Source of the DNA: Microbacteriaceae bacterium MWH-Ta3 | GTDB taxonomy: Bacteria; Actinomycetota; Actinomycetes; Actinomycetales; Microbacteriaceae | Length of the DNA: 64,000 nucleotides | Assembly (NCBI GenBank): GCA_003053925.1 | Contig: QBKD01000001.1 | Coordinates: 62,001 to 126,000 of the forward strand | Reading direction: 5' to 3' | In this document: one piece after another, positions 42,002 to 56,841 of the stretch | Layout of the letters: each line of letters starts with the position of its first letter | Position numbering within the stretch: position 1 is the first letter of the stretch | The notes under the pieces: generated by a model | The model's input: only the letters and a program-made list of their open reading frames with translations | Told to the model about the DNA's origin: nothing | Databases searched by the model: none | Translations under genes and position numbers: made by a program

Positions 42002-42913
42002 TTATTTTCGCGAAATCTGGGCGCGAGGATGCGCTGCACGATATGCCTCAGAGAGAGCATCGGGAGTCACTCGCGTGTAGATCTGTGTTGTCGCGACCGA
42101 TGAATGGCCCAGAATTTCCTGAACCACGCGGATATCTGCGCCGCCCTGCAGAAGGTGCGTTGCGCACGAATGCCGCATGGTGTGAGGCGATACGACGGCG
42201 GCAATGCCCGCACGTTCCGCGACCTGCCGGATGATCAAAAAGATCATCTGGCGCGACAGCGGGTTTCCGCGCGCACCCAAAAACACGGCAGCACTTCCTT
42301 TACGCGAGGCTAAAACGGGCCGGCCTCGTACCAAATATGCCTCCAGTGCGCGTCGTGCGTAACTTCCGAGAGGAACGATGCGCTGTTTATTACCCTTTCC
42401 CGTCACAATCACGGCATCGCGTATGGCCTCGTCCAGGACATCGTCCAGCGACAACGAGACAGCTTCCGATACGCGGGCGCCCGTGGAATACAGAAATTCC
42501 AGCAATGCGGAATCGCGCAGGCCAATCTCTGTGCTGGTGTCAATCGAATCGAGCATTCGCGCGATTTCGTCCACGCTCAACGCCTTGGGCAACTTTGCCA
42601 CGGTGTTGGGTGTCAAAACCGATCCGGTCGGGTCACGCGATATCAGACCCTCGTCGACAAGAAATCGGTGGAACGAACGAACGACGGAAAATGCTCGAGT
42701 CACGCTGGACTGCGCGAGTCCTGCCGCGCGCAGCACCGAAAGGTACTCCGAAACGTGCGCGGTGTCGATATCCGACAACGCTCGCTCGCCCACGAAATCA
42801 CACCACCGGCGCAGATCGCGACGATAGGCCGCGACCGTATGAGTGCTGCGCCCCTGCTCGAGAGCGACAAACCGCACGAAGCGATCCACGGCATCGGGGC
42901 AACCGAGACTCAT
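42002..42913 (-). CDS. xerD: Tyrosine recombinase XerD
   Basis: A 303-residue recombinase that resolves chromosome dimers at dif with XerC and FtsK. The catalytic set is complete: Arg147 (STGARVSE), Lys173, His244 and Arg247 (HTMRHSC), His270 (LGHSS) and the nucleophile Tyr279. The N-terminal SAM-like DNA-binding domain starts at RFVRFVALEQG. In many relatives a NUDIX gene lies between pyrG and xerD; here there are only 24 bases between the pyrG stop and this start region, so that gene is absent. Confidence 0.95.
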   Translation of the reverse strand: MSLGCPDAVDRFVRFVALEQGRSTHTVAAYRRDLRRWCDFVGERALSDIDTAHVSEYLSVLRAAGLAQSSVTRAFSVVRSFHRFLVDEGLISRDPTGSVLTPNTVAKLPKALSVDEIARMLDSIDTSTEIGLRDSALLEFLYSTGARVSEAVSLSLDDVLDEAIRDAVIVTGKGNKQRIVPLGSYARRALEAYLVRGRPVLASRKGSAAVFLGARGNPLSRQMIFLIIRQVAERAGIAAVVSPHTMRHSCATHLLQGGADIRVVQEILGHSSVATTQIYTRVTPDALSEAYRAAHPRAQISRK

Positions 42914-42949
42914 GTCGCCTCAACCCGAACGCTCATGACGTACGAACGC

Positions 42950-44638
42950 CTAGTTCGATTCCGAATCGTCGAACAAGACTTCGGCATTGTGGCGTTCGAT
43001 CGCCGCAGCCACGAGGCCCTTGAACAATGGGTGTGCGTCCGTGGGACGTGACCGCAGTTCGGGGTGAGCCTGGGTTGCCACGTAATACGGGTGAACATCG
43101 CGGGGAAGTTCCACAAACTCCACGAGCGAACCGTCAGGGCTCGTGCCCGAGAACCACAAGCCAGCATCGCTGATTGCGGGACGGTAGCTGTTGTTGACCT
43201 CGTAGCGGTGTCGGTGGCGTTCGAATGCGGAATGCGAACCGTAGACCTCGGCTACTACCGAGCCGTCTGCGAGCGCTGCCTCGTACAGGCCTAAACGCAT
43301 GGTTCCGCCCAGGTCGCCGCCCGATACGATATCGACCTGTTCGGCCATCGTTGCAATCACGGGGAATTGTGTGTCCGGGTCGAACTCGGTCGACGACGCG
43401 CCCGCGATTCCCGCCACGTTACGGGCGTACTCGATGACCATGCACTGTAGTCCCAAGCACAAGCCGAGTGTCGGAATGCCGTTCTCGCGCGCAAATTTCA
43501 GTGCGCCGAGCTTGCCCTCGATGCCTCGAATACCGAATCCACCGGGAACACAGATTCCGTCAACGTCCGCCAAGTTCTCGGCGGCACCGGCTTCGGTCTC
43601 ACAGGTGTCCGATGCGACCCAACGGATGGTGACCTTGGCATCGTTCGCGAAGCCACCAGCGCGCAATGCTTCAGTGACTGACAAATACGCGTCGGGCAAA
43701 TCAATGTACTTTCCCACCAGCGCGATGGTGACTTCGCGCGCGGGATTGTGAACGACGTCCAGAAGATGCGCCCACTCGCCCCAGTTCACTTCGCCAGCCT
43801 CCAAGCCCAACTGCTTGATGATGTAGGCATCGAGACCCTGCGAGTGAAGCATGGCGGGAATGTCATAAATGCTGGGAGCATCGGTGGCATTGACCACCGC
43901 GTCTTCATCGACATCACACATCAAGGCAATCTTGCGGCGATTGCCTGCCAATACGGGACGGTCCGAGCGCAGCACAAGGGCGTCAGGCTGGATACCGATG
44001 GAGCGCAATGCGGCAACCGAGTGCTGAGTGGGCTTAGTCTTCTGCTCGCCCGAGGCACCCATGTAGGGCACGAGTGAGACGTGGACAAAGAACACGTTCT
44101 TACGACCGAGTTCGTGGCGTACCTGGCGTGCAGATTCAATAAACGGCTGACTCTCGATGTCACCCACGGTGCCACCGATTTCGGTGATGATCACGTCGGG
44201 ACGAGGCGACTCTTCGGCCTGGAGGCGCATGCGCCGCTTGATCTCGTCGGTGATGTGGGGAATAACCTGCACCGTTTCACCGAGGTACTCGCCGCGACGT
44301 TCGCGCTGGATGACGGTCGAGTAAATCTGGCCGGTCGTGACGTTCGCGGCCTGACCCAGGTTGATGTCCAAGAAACGCTCGTAGTGCCCAATGTCCAAAT
44401 CGGTTTCCGCACCGTCGTCGGTCACGAAGACCTCGCCGTGCTGGAAAGGATTCATCGTGCCCGGATCAACGTTCAAATACGGGTCAAGCTTTTGCATGAC
44501 CACACGCAATCCACGTGCGGTCAGAAGATTTCCCAGACTGGCTGCCGTCAAGCCCTTACCGAGCGACGATACAACACCACCCGTCACAAAAATATGCTTA
44601 GTTACAGGGTTTTCCCGGCCGAAATCTTCATCGTTCAT
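42950..44638 (-). CDS. pyrG: CTP synthase
   Basis: A 562-residue enzyme that aminates UTP to CTP using glutamine. The synthetase domain has [41 protein letters not shown] and the C-terminal glutaminase domain has GGFGIRG and the nucleophile Cys in LGLCLGLQ. The start is ambiguous: I use the ATG at 44638, but a GTG at 44653 and a GTA/GTG region nearer the conserved KHIFVTGG are alternatives. A small hairpin lies between recN and this gene. Confidence 0.94.
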   Translation of the reverse strand: MNDEDFGRENPVTKHIFVTGGVVSSLGKGLTAASLGNLLTARGLRVVMQKLDPYLNVDPGTMNPFQHGEVFVTDDGAETDLDIGHYERFLDINLGQAANVTTGQIYSTVIQRERRGEYLGETVQVIPHITDEIKRRMRLQAEESPRPDVIITEIGGTVGDIESQPFIESARQVRHELGRKNVFFVHVSLVPYMGASGEQKTKPTQHSVAALRSIGIQPDALVLRSDRPVLAGNRRKIALMCDVDEDAVVNATDAPSIYDIPAMLHSQGLDAYIIKQLGLEAGEVNWGEWAHLLDVVHNPAREVTIALVGKYIDLPDAYLSVTEALRAGGFANDAKVTIRWVASDTCETEAGAAENLADVDGICVPGGFGIRGIEGKLGALKFARENGIPTLGLCLGLQCMVIEYARNVAGIAGASSTEFDPDTQFPVIATMAEQVDIVSGGDLGGTMRLGLYEAALADGSVVAEVYGSHSAFERHRHRYEVNNSYRPAISDAGLWFSGTSPDGSLVEFVELPRDVHPYYVATQAHPELRSRPTDAHPLFKGLVAAAIERHNAEVLFDDSESN

Positions 44639-44661
44639 CACGGGGTTTAACACTATCGGCA

Positions 44662-44680
44662 GTTGGCGGTTTTCGCCAAC
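44662..44680 (-). other. Small hairpin between recN and pyrG
   Basis: A 7-bp perfect stem (GTTGGCG / CGCCAAC) with a five-base loop lies just after the recN stop. It lacks a T-run, so it could be a weak terminator or a processing site. Confidence 0.35.
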
Positions 44681-44681
44681 G

Positions 44682-46379
44682 TCAGGGCGCTAGAGATGTC
44701 CGAAAATCGCGCGCCATCTCTAACAATTCGGACGCGTGGGCCCGGGCATTATCGCTGTCAGGCGTGCCACTAAGCAGGCGCGCGACCTCGGAAACGCGTG
44801 TCTCGCCCGCGAGGTTTGTGATTGTTGACTCGGTGATGTCGCCACTCGTGTCTTTGACAATGTTGAGATGGGCATCAGCGAATGCTGCCACTTGCGCCAA
44901 ATGGGTCACCACAATCACCTGCGCAGACTGAGACAACCTGGCCAATCGTCGCCCGATCTCGAGTGCGCTGGCACCACCCACTCCCGCATCAACCTCGTCA
45001 AACACCAGGGTAGGCACGCTGTCTGTACCGGCGATGACAACCTCGATCGCCAGCATGATGCGCGAAAGTTCACCACCCGACGCGCCCTTTGCCACGGGAC
45101 GAGGATCGGCACCCGGATGCGGCATCAGCAGGAATTCAACCGAATCACGGCCGAACGACGTGAATTCGTCACCCGTCTGCACACGGACAACAAACTGAGC
45201 GGTGGGCATGGCCAAGGCATGAATTTCATCGGTCACGCGCTGACTGAGCAATTCGGCGGCCGCCTGTCGGCGTGCGGTAATCATGGTGGCGACCGAATCG
45301 AGTTCCACCTCGAGGTCACCAATCCGCGCATCGAGTTCGCCGATTTCGTCGTCGGTGCGGTCGAGTTCCCACAAGCGATCGGACGCAGATGCCTGCAGCG
45401 CCAGCACATCGTCCAGGGTGGGGCCGAATTTCCGAACCAGTGCGGAGATTGCCGCGGAGCGCTCGTGCAGCCCGTCCACATCACCGTCATCAAATTCCAG
45501 CCCATTCGCATAGTGTGCGACGGACTGCGATGCCTCGCGAATCATCAGGGACGCTTCCGAAATTTGTGTGACCAGCGTCTCGAGCGCAGGGTCCACGCCC
45601 ACAACGCGCTCAAGGGCCCGGCGAGCCGTTTCTACCAGCTGAACCGCATCAAGTCCCGCCTCGTCGCTGGCGAGCGCCTCGTGAGCCTCGTGAGCGGCGC
45701 GACGAAGGTCGTCAGAATTCGCAAGACGCTCGGCCCGTTCACGCAACAGAACATCTTCACCCGCGACGGGGGCAACACCCTCGATTTCGAGTACAGCCTC
45801 TCGCAATTCCGAGGCCTCGGCCCGGCGGGCCTCGCTGGACCGCACCAGTTGCTCGCGCCGTGTACGCGCATCGCCCCAGGACGCGAATAACTCGGAGTAG
45901 CGCGCGAACGGCACATCGGAAATTCCAGAAGCGAAACGATCGAGTGCAGCGCGCTGTGCAACGGGCGACTTCAGTCGAATTTGGTCGCTCTGTCCGTGAA
46001 TGGCCACCAGGTGCTCCCCCACACTGGCGAGTGCGCTGATCGGCGCGCCGACACCACCCAGCGCAGCCCGAGAACGACCTTCGGAATTCACCGTCCGTGT
46101 GACAACCAGTTCCCCGTCGTCGACATCTCCGCCCAATTCTTCGACACGAGCAACAACGTCCGCCAGTGCCGTCGACCAGCGGCCCTCCACGACAGCTTTG
46201 TCGCTTCCATGCCGCACAACCGATGAATCGGCCCTATCCCCCAACAGAAGCCCGAGTGCCGTAACCACCATGGTCTTGCCCGCGCCGGTTTCTCCGGTTA
46301 CCGCGGTAAATCCTGGGCTCAGCGCCATGCGCGCTGATTCGATGACGCCCAGGTCGCGAATAGAGATTTCACTAATCAC
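44682..46379 (-). CDS. recN: DNA repair protein RecN
   Basis: A 565-residue SMC-like ATPase used in double-strand break repair. The N-terminal Walker A GETGAGKT is near residues 33-40, a long helical middle lies between, and the C-terminal ABC signature ([15 protein letters not shown]) and Walker B ([14 protein letters not shown]) are present. The GTG at 46379 starts the conserved [10 protein letters not shown] and overlaps the end of nadK; an earlier GTG at 46391 is possible. Order nadK-recN-pyrG is the usual actinobacterial one. Confidence 0.94.
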   Translation of the reverse strand: MISEISIRDLGVIESARMALSPGFTAVTGETGAGKTMVVTALGLLLGDRADSSVVRHGSDKAVVEGRWSTALADVVARVEELGGDVDDGELVVTRTVNSEGRSRAALGGVGAPISALASVGEHLVAIHGQSDQIRLKSPVAQRAALDRFASGISDVPFARYSELFASWGDARTRREQLVRSSEARRAEASELREAVLEIEGVAPVAGEDVLLRERAERLANSDDLRRAAHEAHEALASDEAGLDAVQLVETARRALERVVGVDPALETLVTQISEASLMIREASQSVAHYANGLEFDDGDVDGLHERSAAISALVRKFGPTLDDVLALQASASDRLWELDRTDDEIGELDARIGDLEVELDSVATMITARRQAAAELLSQRVTDEIHALAMPTAQFVVRVQTGDEFTSFGRDSVEFLLMPHPGADPRPVAKGASGGELSRIMLAIEVVIAGTDSVPTLVFDEVDAGVGGASALEIGRRLARLSQSAQVIVVTHLAQVAAFADAHLNIVKDTSGDITESTITNLAGETRVSEVARLLSGTPDSDNARAHASELLEMARDFRTSLAP

Positions 46380-47280
46380 GGTGTGTGCCACCGCCTCGCC
46401 ACCCCGTGACGGGAAGCGCAAACTTCTTTACTAAACGGTCGGTAAACGGACCCGAGTGTACGTGCGCCAACCGAACCGGCGTGTTCGAACGACGGGACAC
46501 AACCCGAGATCCCGGAACCAAGTCAAATGTGCGACGACCGTCGCACCACAACACGCCTTCGGCACCCGTTCGCGTGAGGATCTCAACCTCTAGAGTCGAG
46601 TTGGGTCCCACGACAAAGGGTCGCGCGAAGAGTGCATGCGCCGACAGCGGGACCATAATAAGCGCCTCGACGCTTGGCCACACGACGGGGCCGCCCGCAG
46701 AGAACGAATAGGCGGTCGAGCCCGTTGGCGTTGCCATGAGGACTCCGTCGCACCCAAAGGTCGAGAGCGGTCGTCCGTCAATAGAAATCACAACCTCGAT
46801 CATGCGCTCACGCGCGACCTTCTCGACGCTCGCTTCGTTCAAGGCCCAGGTGGAATAGCGCACCGTGTCGTCGACAAACACGTCGACGTCCATCGTCATG
46901 CGCTCTTCCACGGTGTATTCCCGGGCAAGGCATCGCGCAACGGTGTCTTCGAGGTTGTCCGGCTCTAGCTCGGCAAGGAACCCGACGTGACCCAGGTTGA
47001 CGCCCAGAAGTGGCGCCGACCCACCCCGCATGATTTCGGCGGTACGCAAAATTGTGCCGTCGCCACCCAGGACAATTGCCATTTCAATTTCGGACACCGC
47101 AACGTCTGATCCCAGAGTCGCCATTTCCTCTGTCGAAAATTCGTCGAACTCAGCCCGCTGCGAATCCAAGCACACGACCGTGGCCCCGCCGTTCGTCAGC
47201 AGCTCACACACCCGACGCGTGGCGGCTAATGATTCAGGCCGACCCGTGTGCGCCACTACAAGAAATGGTCGTCGTGTCAT
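46372..47280 (-). CDS. nadK: NAD kinase
   Basis: A 302-residue enzyme that phosphorylates NAD to NADP. GGDGT is at 72-76 with catalytic Asp74, and VNLGHVGFL, STAYSFSAGGP and the C-terminal beta region complete the family pattern. The ATG at 47280 follows GAGGAGGCCACA, so the long upstream open frame is not used. It lies ten bases after tlyA. Confidence 0.96.
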   Translation of the reverse strand: MTRRPFLVVAHTGRPESLAATRRVCELLTNGGATVVCLDSQRAEFDEFSTEEMATLGSDVAVSEIEMAIVLGGDGTILRTAEIMRGGSAPLLGVNLGHVGFLAELEPDNLEDTVARCLAREYTVEERMTMDVDVFVDDTVRYSTWALNEASVEKVARERMIEVVISIDGRPLSTFGCDGVLMATPTGSTAYSFSAGGPVVWPSVEALIMVPLSAHALFARPFVVGPNSTLEVEILTRTGAEGVLWCDGRRTFDLVPGSRVVSRRSNTPVRLAHVHSGPFTDRLVKKFALPVTGWRGGGTHRD

Positions 47281-47290
47281 TGTGGCCTCC

Positions 47291-48091
47291 TCACAGTGCG
47301 TCGATGCGGTTGTTCCATTCTTGCGTATCGAGCGCCTGGCCACCGCCGCACCACAACAACACTTCAATATTTCCGTGTTCACCGGTGACTGGGGATAACT
47401 GAATACCGGAAATGGTGAGTCCGGCCGCGGCAGCAGCATTGACCACCCGGCGCACCGCATCACGGCGCTGAATGGCCGATCGCGCAATTCCGTCCGAAAC
47501 GCCGGTGCGTCCGACCTCGAATTGCGGCTTGATAAGAAAGACGTAATTGACCGCATTACCGACTGTATCGACCAATGCCGGAATCAACAGAGTCAAGGAA
47601 ATGAAGGACACGTCCGAGACAACCCACGTGATGGGCGGTGCATCCGGCGCACACTCACGCAACCGAAGAGCCGTGAGGTATCGGGCGTTTTCCCCCTCGA
47701 CCACGGTCACACGCGGGTCCTGACGGATGCGATCGTGAAGTTGGTTGTGACCCACGTCGAGCGCCACCACATGGCGAGCGCCCTCGCTCAACACCACTTC
47801 GGTGAAACCGCCAGTGGATGCTCCAACATCCAGCACCACGGCATCGCGAAAGTTAAGTTTCCATTCCTCGATTGCCGCAACAAGTTTGACGGCAGCGCGT
47901 GACACCCATCGTTCGGTGTCGCGCACGGCGATAACGGCCTCTTCAGTGACGCGAGTGCTGTGCTTTGTCACCACATCGCCATCAACACTGACGTGTCCGG
48001 CCTCGATAAGCCTCGCTGCGCGCGTTCGACTCTCGACAAGCCCGCGCGATACCAGCGCGACATCAAGTCGCTCGTCAGCGGGTGGAGTCAT
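47291..48091 (-). CDS. tlyA: TlyA-family rRNA 2'-O-methyltransferase
   Basis: A 266-residue protein with an N-terminal S4 domain (RLDVALVSRGLVESRTRAARLI) and an FtsJ-like methyltransferase domain (VVLDVGASTGGFTEVVL, then VVALDVGHNQL). TlyA methylates 2'-O positions of 16S and 23S rRNA in mycobacteria. The ATG at 48091 overlaps the preceding 48-codon gene by 17 bases. The location between the HAD phosphatase and nadK is as in mycobacteria (Rv1694). Confidence 0.94.
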   Translation of the reverse strand: MTPPADERLDVALVSRGLVESRTRAARLIEAGHVSVDGDVVTKHSTRVTEEAVIAVRDTERWVSRAAVKLVAAIEEWKLNFRDAVVLDVGASTGGFTEVVLSEGARHVVALDVGHNQLHDRIRQDPRVTVVEGENARYLTALRLRECAPDAPPITWVVSDVSFISLTLLIPALVDTVGNAVNYVFLIKPQFEVGRTGVSDGIARSAIQRRDAVRRVVNAAAAAGLTISGIQLSPVTGEHGNIEVLLWCGGGQALDTQEWNNRIDAL

Positions 48092-48221
48092 CAAGTCGAC
48101 GGCGCAATTCTTGTTCGAGCTGCGCGAAGCCCTCGGCGCGGTGCGCGAGTGGTTCTTCCGCGATGCGCGCAAGTTCGTCACTGAACGATTCAGAGAACTC
48201 GGGTTCGATTACGGCGTCCAT
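48075..48221 (-). CDS. Conserved 48-residue protein (Rv1693-like)
   Basis: A short gene with start ATG at 48221 and TGA ending at 48075. It encodes 48 residues, acidic in the first half (MDAVIEPEFSESFSDEL) and with EQELRRRLD near the end. The start is two bases after the HAD phosphatase stop and the 3' end overlaps tlyA by 17 bases. A small protein occupies this same site in mycobacteria. Function unknown; it may aid TlyA or be a leader for coupled translation. Confidence 0.75.
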   Translation of the reverse strand: MDAVIEPEFSESFSDELARIAEEPLAHRAEGFAQLEQELRRRLDDSTR

Positions 48222-48223
48222 GG

Positions 48224-49213
48224 TTACGAATATATCGCGGGTTCCACGTCGAGCCCGTAGATACGCAGCCCCGAGTTATAGACGACAGCACACGCAGCAC
48301 GCAACAGGTTGATTCGACTCGTGCCGGGATGCGCAATTCGGACCACATGTGCCTTCATACGGACAACAGCGTCACCAACGGTTGCGCTTGTGACATCACC
48401 GTCAACGTCGAGGCGCACCTCGGGGTATTCCTCGTCCAGCTGACGCAGATCTTCCAGAATGTAGGTCGGACGCATCGTTTCGTCGGCCGCTATGGCTTGC
48501 TTCGCCTGATCGATTCCTGTCAATACGAGAGCGGACCGCATTCCCGCTCGATTCGCGCCCAGGATGTCGGTATCCAAACGGTCCCCGATGACCAGGGGGT
48601 CCGATGCGTGGAAACGCTCTCGGGCGTAATCGAAAATTGCCTTTTCGGGCTTACCCGCAAAGACAGGCAAACGGCCAACCGCCAAATGAACCGCGGACAC
48701 GAGAGTGCCGTTACCCGGTGCAATGCCGCGCGCGACGGGAATCGTCCAGTCGGTGTTCGTCGCTACCCACGGGATTCCCGTGTGCAGGGCAAATGACGCC
48801 TCGGCCAGATGAACCCATCCCAGGTGAGGCGCGAAGCCTTGGATAACGGCAGCAGGAGAGTCCTCGGCTGAATCTGTGACGACAAAACCGTTATTGGTAA
48901 CTTCCGTGGTCAGGCCCTCGCCACCGATTACGAGAATTGTGGCGCCCGCGGGAACCAGCGTCTTGAGTAACCGGACAGCGGCCTGCGGTGAATTGACAAC
49001 GTCGTCTGCACGGGCTGGCAATCCCAGTTCGCGCAAATGTTCGGCCACCGATTCCGGCGTGCGCGACGCATTGTTGGTGATGTACGCCACGCGCGCGCGA
49101 GCGCTCGCGTCTACAAGTGACTCAACCGCGAACGGAACGGCGTCAGCACCCTTGTAGATCACTCCATCAAGGTCTGCAAAGACGACGTCGGTTCCGTCCA
49201 GCGGTGTAGCCAT
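48224..49213 (-). CDS. HAD-IIA family sugar/glycerol phosphatase
   Basis: A 329-residue HAD hydrolase with DLDGVIYKG as motif I (nucleophile and acid Asp), TNNAS as motif II, a Lys in AGKPEK and the DRLDTDILGANRAG motif IV. It matches the mycobacterial Rv1692 glycerol 3-phosphate phosphatase, which also has a C-terminal domain of about 70 residues. The ATG at 49213 starts five bases before the end of the arginine-rich gene upstream. Confidence 0.92.
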   Translation of the reverse strand: MATPLDGTDVVFADLDGVIYKGADAVPFAVESLVDASARARVAYITNNASRTPESVAEHLRELGLPARADDVVNSPQAAVRLLKTLVPAGATILVIGGEGLTTEVTNNGFVVTDSAEDSPAAVIQGFAPHLGWVHLAEASFALHTGIPWVATNTDWTIPVARGIAPGNGTLVSAVHLAVGRLPVFAGKPEKAIFDYARERFHASDPLVIGDRLDTDILGANRAGMRSALVLTGIDQAKQAIAADETMRPTYILEDLRQLDEEYPEVRLDVDGDVTSATVGDAVVRMKAHVVRIAHPGTSRINLLRAACAVVYNSGLRIYGLDVEPAIYS

Positions 49214-49218
49214 TCGCG

Positions 49219-51270
49219 TTATTCCTTCGGTGCCTCGTCGTCTGCGACTGCGTCCGTCAAGGAATCGGTCAACGGTGCGTCCTCAGCAGGCGCGGCATCT
49301 GCCATGGCGTCGTCGAGTGCACCGCCTTCATTTTCGAAGCCGGCTTCCTCATCTTCGGAGTTGTCCTCTTCGGGATCGTCTTCGTCGGAAACATCATCCA
49401 GCAGCTCGTCGAGTTCTTCTTCGTCGCTCACCGGAGGTTCGTAGGCGGGGTCGATGGTGTCCAGATCAACACCGTCGCCCTCGAGCTCTTCTTCCGTGAA
49501 AAGTCGCTCGGTGTGGACGTCCAGAGTTTCATCCGGCGCATAGGCCGCCTCGGTCAGACGAGCGTATCGGCGCCACTTTGCGGCTTCCTCGTCACGACCC
49601 AGTTCCTCGAGGACCTCGGCGTGCGCGTCGAACAACCCGACGCACTCAACCGTTGCCTTGGTGGGATCGAGCTGCGGGATCTGCAATTCAGCCAATGCGC
49701 GATCGGCTTCACCGCGATCCAACCGAATTCCCGACAACACAATTGCGAGGTCGATCTGAGCTTCGCCGGGCAGGCTCGTACGGTCAACGGCGCGCGCCAA
49801 CTTCAAGGCATCTTCCGAACGATCAAGCGCACGAAGGCAGTCAATGATGATGGCAATCTGCGCTTCGGACCCACTGATGCGCTGGAAAGTACGAAGTTCC
49901 GCCAGTGCCGTCGCGAAGTCTTCTGTCACGTAGGCCAGCAGACCCACGGTCTCGCGAACTACAGCCAGACGCGACGCACGACGCTTTGCCGCAAGCGCAT
50001 GCTGCAACGCACGCTCCGGGTCTTCATCAAGGTAATACGCAGCGGCTTCGAGGTGACGTGCCACAATGAGTGCGTTGTCTTCGTTCAGAGTCGACAGGTC
50101 GCGCTTGACGCTCTTGTCGAGGTTGTCACCCGTGATGTGCTCGTCAAGAGCTGGCTCGGCATGACGCTCTTCCTTGCGGGTGCGCTCATCATCGCGCGCC
50201 GGACGGAAATCATCGGTCGAGCGCTCGGCACGATCGCCGTACGCGGGACGCTCGGCGTCGCGCTGCGGACGGTCGCCGTAGGGACGACGTTCACCGTCTC
50301 GAGCGGGACGTGAATCGCCACCGTTGAACGACGCGCGTTCACCATCGCGTTGAGGACGATCGCCGTACGGGCGACGTTCACCATCACGCTGAGGACGATC
50401 ACCATAAGGGCGACGTTCACCATCACGCTGAGGACGATCACCATAAGGGCGACGCTCACCATCACGCTGAGGACGATCACCATAAGGGCGACGCTCACCA
50501 TCACGCTGAGGACGATCACCATAAGGGCGACGTTCACCGTCGCGAGTCGGGCGAGAATCGCCACCACCCGAATAGGGACGTCGTTCGCCGTCTCGCTGCG
50601 GACGCTCACCAAAGGGACGACGCTCACCGCCGCCAATGAACGGACGACGCTCACCGCCACCGTTGAACGGACGACGCTCACCGCCACCGTTGAACGGACG
50701 ACGCTCACCATCGCGTTGCGGACGGTCACCGTAGGGACGACGCTCCCCATCGCGAGCGGGACGTGAGTCACCACCACCCGAATAGGGACGTCGTTCGCCA
50801 TCGCGCTGAGGACGATCACCAAAGGGACGACGCTCACCGCCACCGTTGAACGGACGACGCTCTCCATCGCGCTGCGGACGATCACCAAAGGGACGACGCT
50901 CACCGCCACCGTTGAACGGACGACGCTCTCCATCGCGCTGAGGGCGGTCTCCAAAAGACCGACGCTCTCCATCACGAGCTGGGCGAGAATCGCCGCCACC
51001 CGAATAGGGACGTCGTTGGCCGTCCCGCTGAGGGCGGTCGCCATAGGGGCGACGCTCGCCATCACGCGCGGGGCGCGAATCATTGCTGCGGAACGGGCGA
51101 TCACCCTCGCGGCGAGGTCGATCATCGTTTCCACGATATGGAGGACGCGAATCGCCATCACGACGCGGGCGAGAATCGCCCGATCGTCCGGATGCGGAAT
51201 CGTTGCGACGCGGACGGTCTCCGCGATCGTCGCGGCCGTTACCCTCGTTGCGGGGTCGTTCGTCGTTCAT
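49219..51270 (-). CDS. Arginine-rich repeat/TPR protein (Rv1691-like with added repeats)
   Basis: A 683-residue protein in three parts. Residues 1-370 are almost wholly R-, D-, G- and P-rich repeats, with a 13-residue unit of the type RRPYGDRPQRDGE and variants RRPFNGGGE and RRPYSGGGDSRP. Residues about 380-590 are a TPR-like helical domain (LEAAAYYLDEDPERALQHAL, ELRTFQRISGSEAQIA, AAKWRRYARL) that matches the conserved actinobacterial protein next to the HAD phosphatase. The last 80 residues are strongly acidic. AGGAGG precedes the ATG at 51270. The 18-base gap behind the rRNA terminator suggests no separate strong promoter. RNA binding by the R-rich part is inference. Confidence 0.85.
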   Translation of the reverse strand: MNDERPRNEGNGRDDRGDRPRRNDSASGRSGDSRPRRDGDSRPPYRGNDDRPRREGDRPFRSNDSRPARDGERRPYGDRPQRDGQRRPYSGGGDSRPARDGERRSFGDRPQRDGERRPFNGGGERRPFGDRPQRDGERRPFNGGGERRPFGDRPQRDGERRPYSGGGDSRPARDGERRPYGDRPQRDGERRPFNGGGERRPFNGGGERRPFIGGGERRPFGERPQRDGERRPYSGGGDSRPTRDGERRPYGDRPQRDGERRPYGDRPQRDGERRPYGDRPQRDGERRPYGDRPQRDGERRPYGDRPQRDGERASFNGGDSRPARDGERRPYGDRPQRDAERPAYGDRAERSTDDFRPARDDERTRKEERHAEPALDEHITGDNLDKSVKRDLSTLNEDNALIVARHLEAAAYYLDEDPERALQHALAAKRRASRLAVVRETVGLLAYVTEDFATALAELRTFQRISGSEAQIAIIIDCLRALDRSEDALKLARAVDRTSLPGEAQIDLAIVLSGIRLDRGEADRALAELQIPQLDPTKATVECVGLFDAHAEVLEELGRDEEAAKWRRYARLTEAAYAPDETLDVHTERLFTEEELEGDGVDLDTIDPAYEPPVSDEEELDELLDDVSDEDDPEEDNSEDEEAGFENEGGALDDAMADAAPAEDAPLTDSLTDAVADDEAPKE
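50354..50548 (-). repeat. Five tandem 39-bp coding repeats
   Basis: Five near-identical 39-base units in a row (period 39, for example 50393-50431 and 50432-50470), coding RRPYGDRPQRDGE. Related but more varied units extend to about 51050. The reading frame is preserved. Confidence 0.9.
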
Positions 51271-51288
51271 AAAATCCTCCTATAAGCA

Positions 51289-51320
51289 CAAATGGCCACC
51301 CTCGAAAGGGTGGCCATTTG
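51289..51320 (-). terminator. rRNA operon terminator
   Basis: A 13-bp or longer stem (CAAATGGCCACCCT / AGGGTGGCCATTTG around CGAA) just after 5S. The next gene's ribosome binding site begins only about 8 bases later. Confidence 0.85.
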
Positions 51321-51328
51321 TAAAAGAA

Positions 51329-51446
51329 GTCCGGCGGTGTCCTACTCTCCCACAGGGTCTCCCCTGCAGTACCATCGGCGCTGGTGGTCTTAGCTTCCGG
51401 GTTCGGAATGTAACCGGGCGTTTCCCCACCGCTATGGCCGCCGAAA
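51329..51446 (-). rRNA. rrf: 5S ribosomal RNA
   Basis: About 118 bases with the expected order: TTCGGCGGCCATAGCGG at the 5' end, CATTCCGAACCCGG in loop B/C, and CCTGTGGGAGAGTAGGACAC near the 3' end pairing back to the start. Boundaries are good to a few bases. Confidence 0.95.
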
Positions 51447-51542
51447 CACTATTGATTTATCAGTCTTCGGCACTCAATTGAGTGCGTGATCCTTGACCGT
51501 CAATCAAGAACCACAAAGTGGACGCGAAGCATACATAGAAAG

Positions 51543-56578
<5,036 letters not shown>

Positions 56579-56841
56579 AAGGTTGTTTAGCCGGGCGAAC
56601 CCAGCAAACTTGTTCGGGGCTAGAGAGCCCCAGAGTTTAATCTGACTATCTGAACTGTCTACTGACAATTCGTCTAATCCAAAGGAATCTCTCATCTAGC
56701 ACGCTAGATGACGAGGTTTATTGGCATTGACTTAGTGCACACTGTTGAGTTCTCAAGGACCGATCGCTCCTGGCGCTTCACCTTGCGGTGTTGCTGCCTG
56801 GGCAACTTGTCTAACATAGCATCTGTTTTGGGATCTTGCAA
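56579..56841 (-). promoter_or_regulatory. rRNA promoter and leader
   Basis: TTGCAA (complement at 56836-56841) and TATGTT (complement at 56813-56818) spaced by 17 bases form a good promoter, with transcription probably starting near 56806. The roughly 230-base leader contains a perfect 9-bp hairpin (56692-56711, TCATCTAGC/GCTAGATGA) and TTGAGAACTCAACAGTGTGC (56737-56758), a boxA/processing-type motif shared with the spacer. Confidence 0.65.

Noticed and set aside
47281-47556. N-terminal extension of nadK
   Set aside because: It overlaps tlyA in another frame; the ATG at 47280 has GAGGAGG upstream.
50230-51060. CRISPR-like evenly spaced repeats
   Set aside because: Units are contiguous without unique spacers, keep the reading frame and code a peptide repeat; no cas gene is present.
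50085-51161. Long open frames on both strands inside the arginine-rich repeat region
   Set aside because: They arise because the 39-base repeats have no stops in other frames; the RRPYGDRP frame alone links to the conserved TPR domain and has a ribosome binding site.
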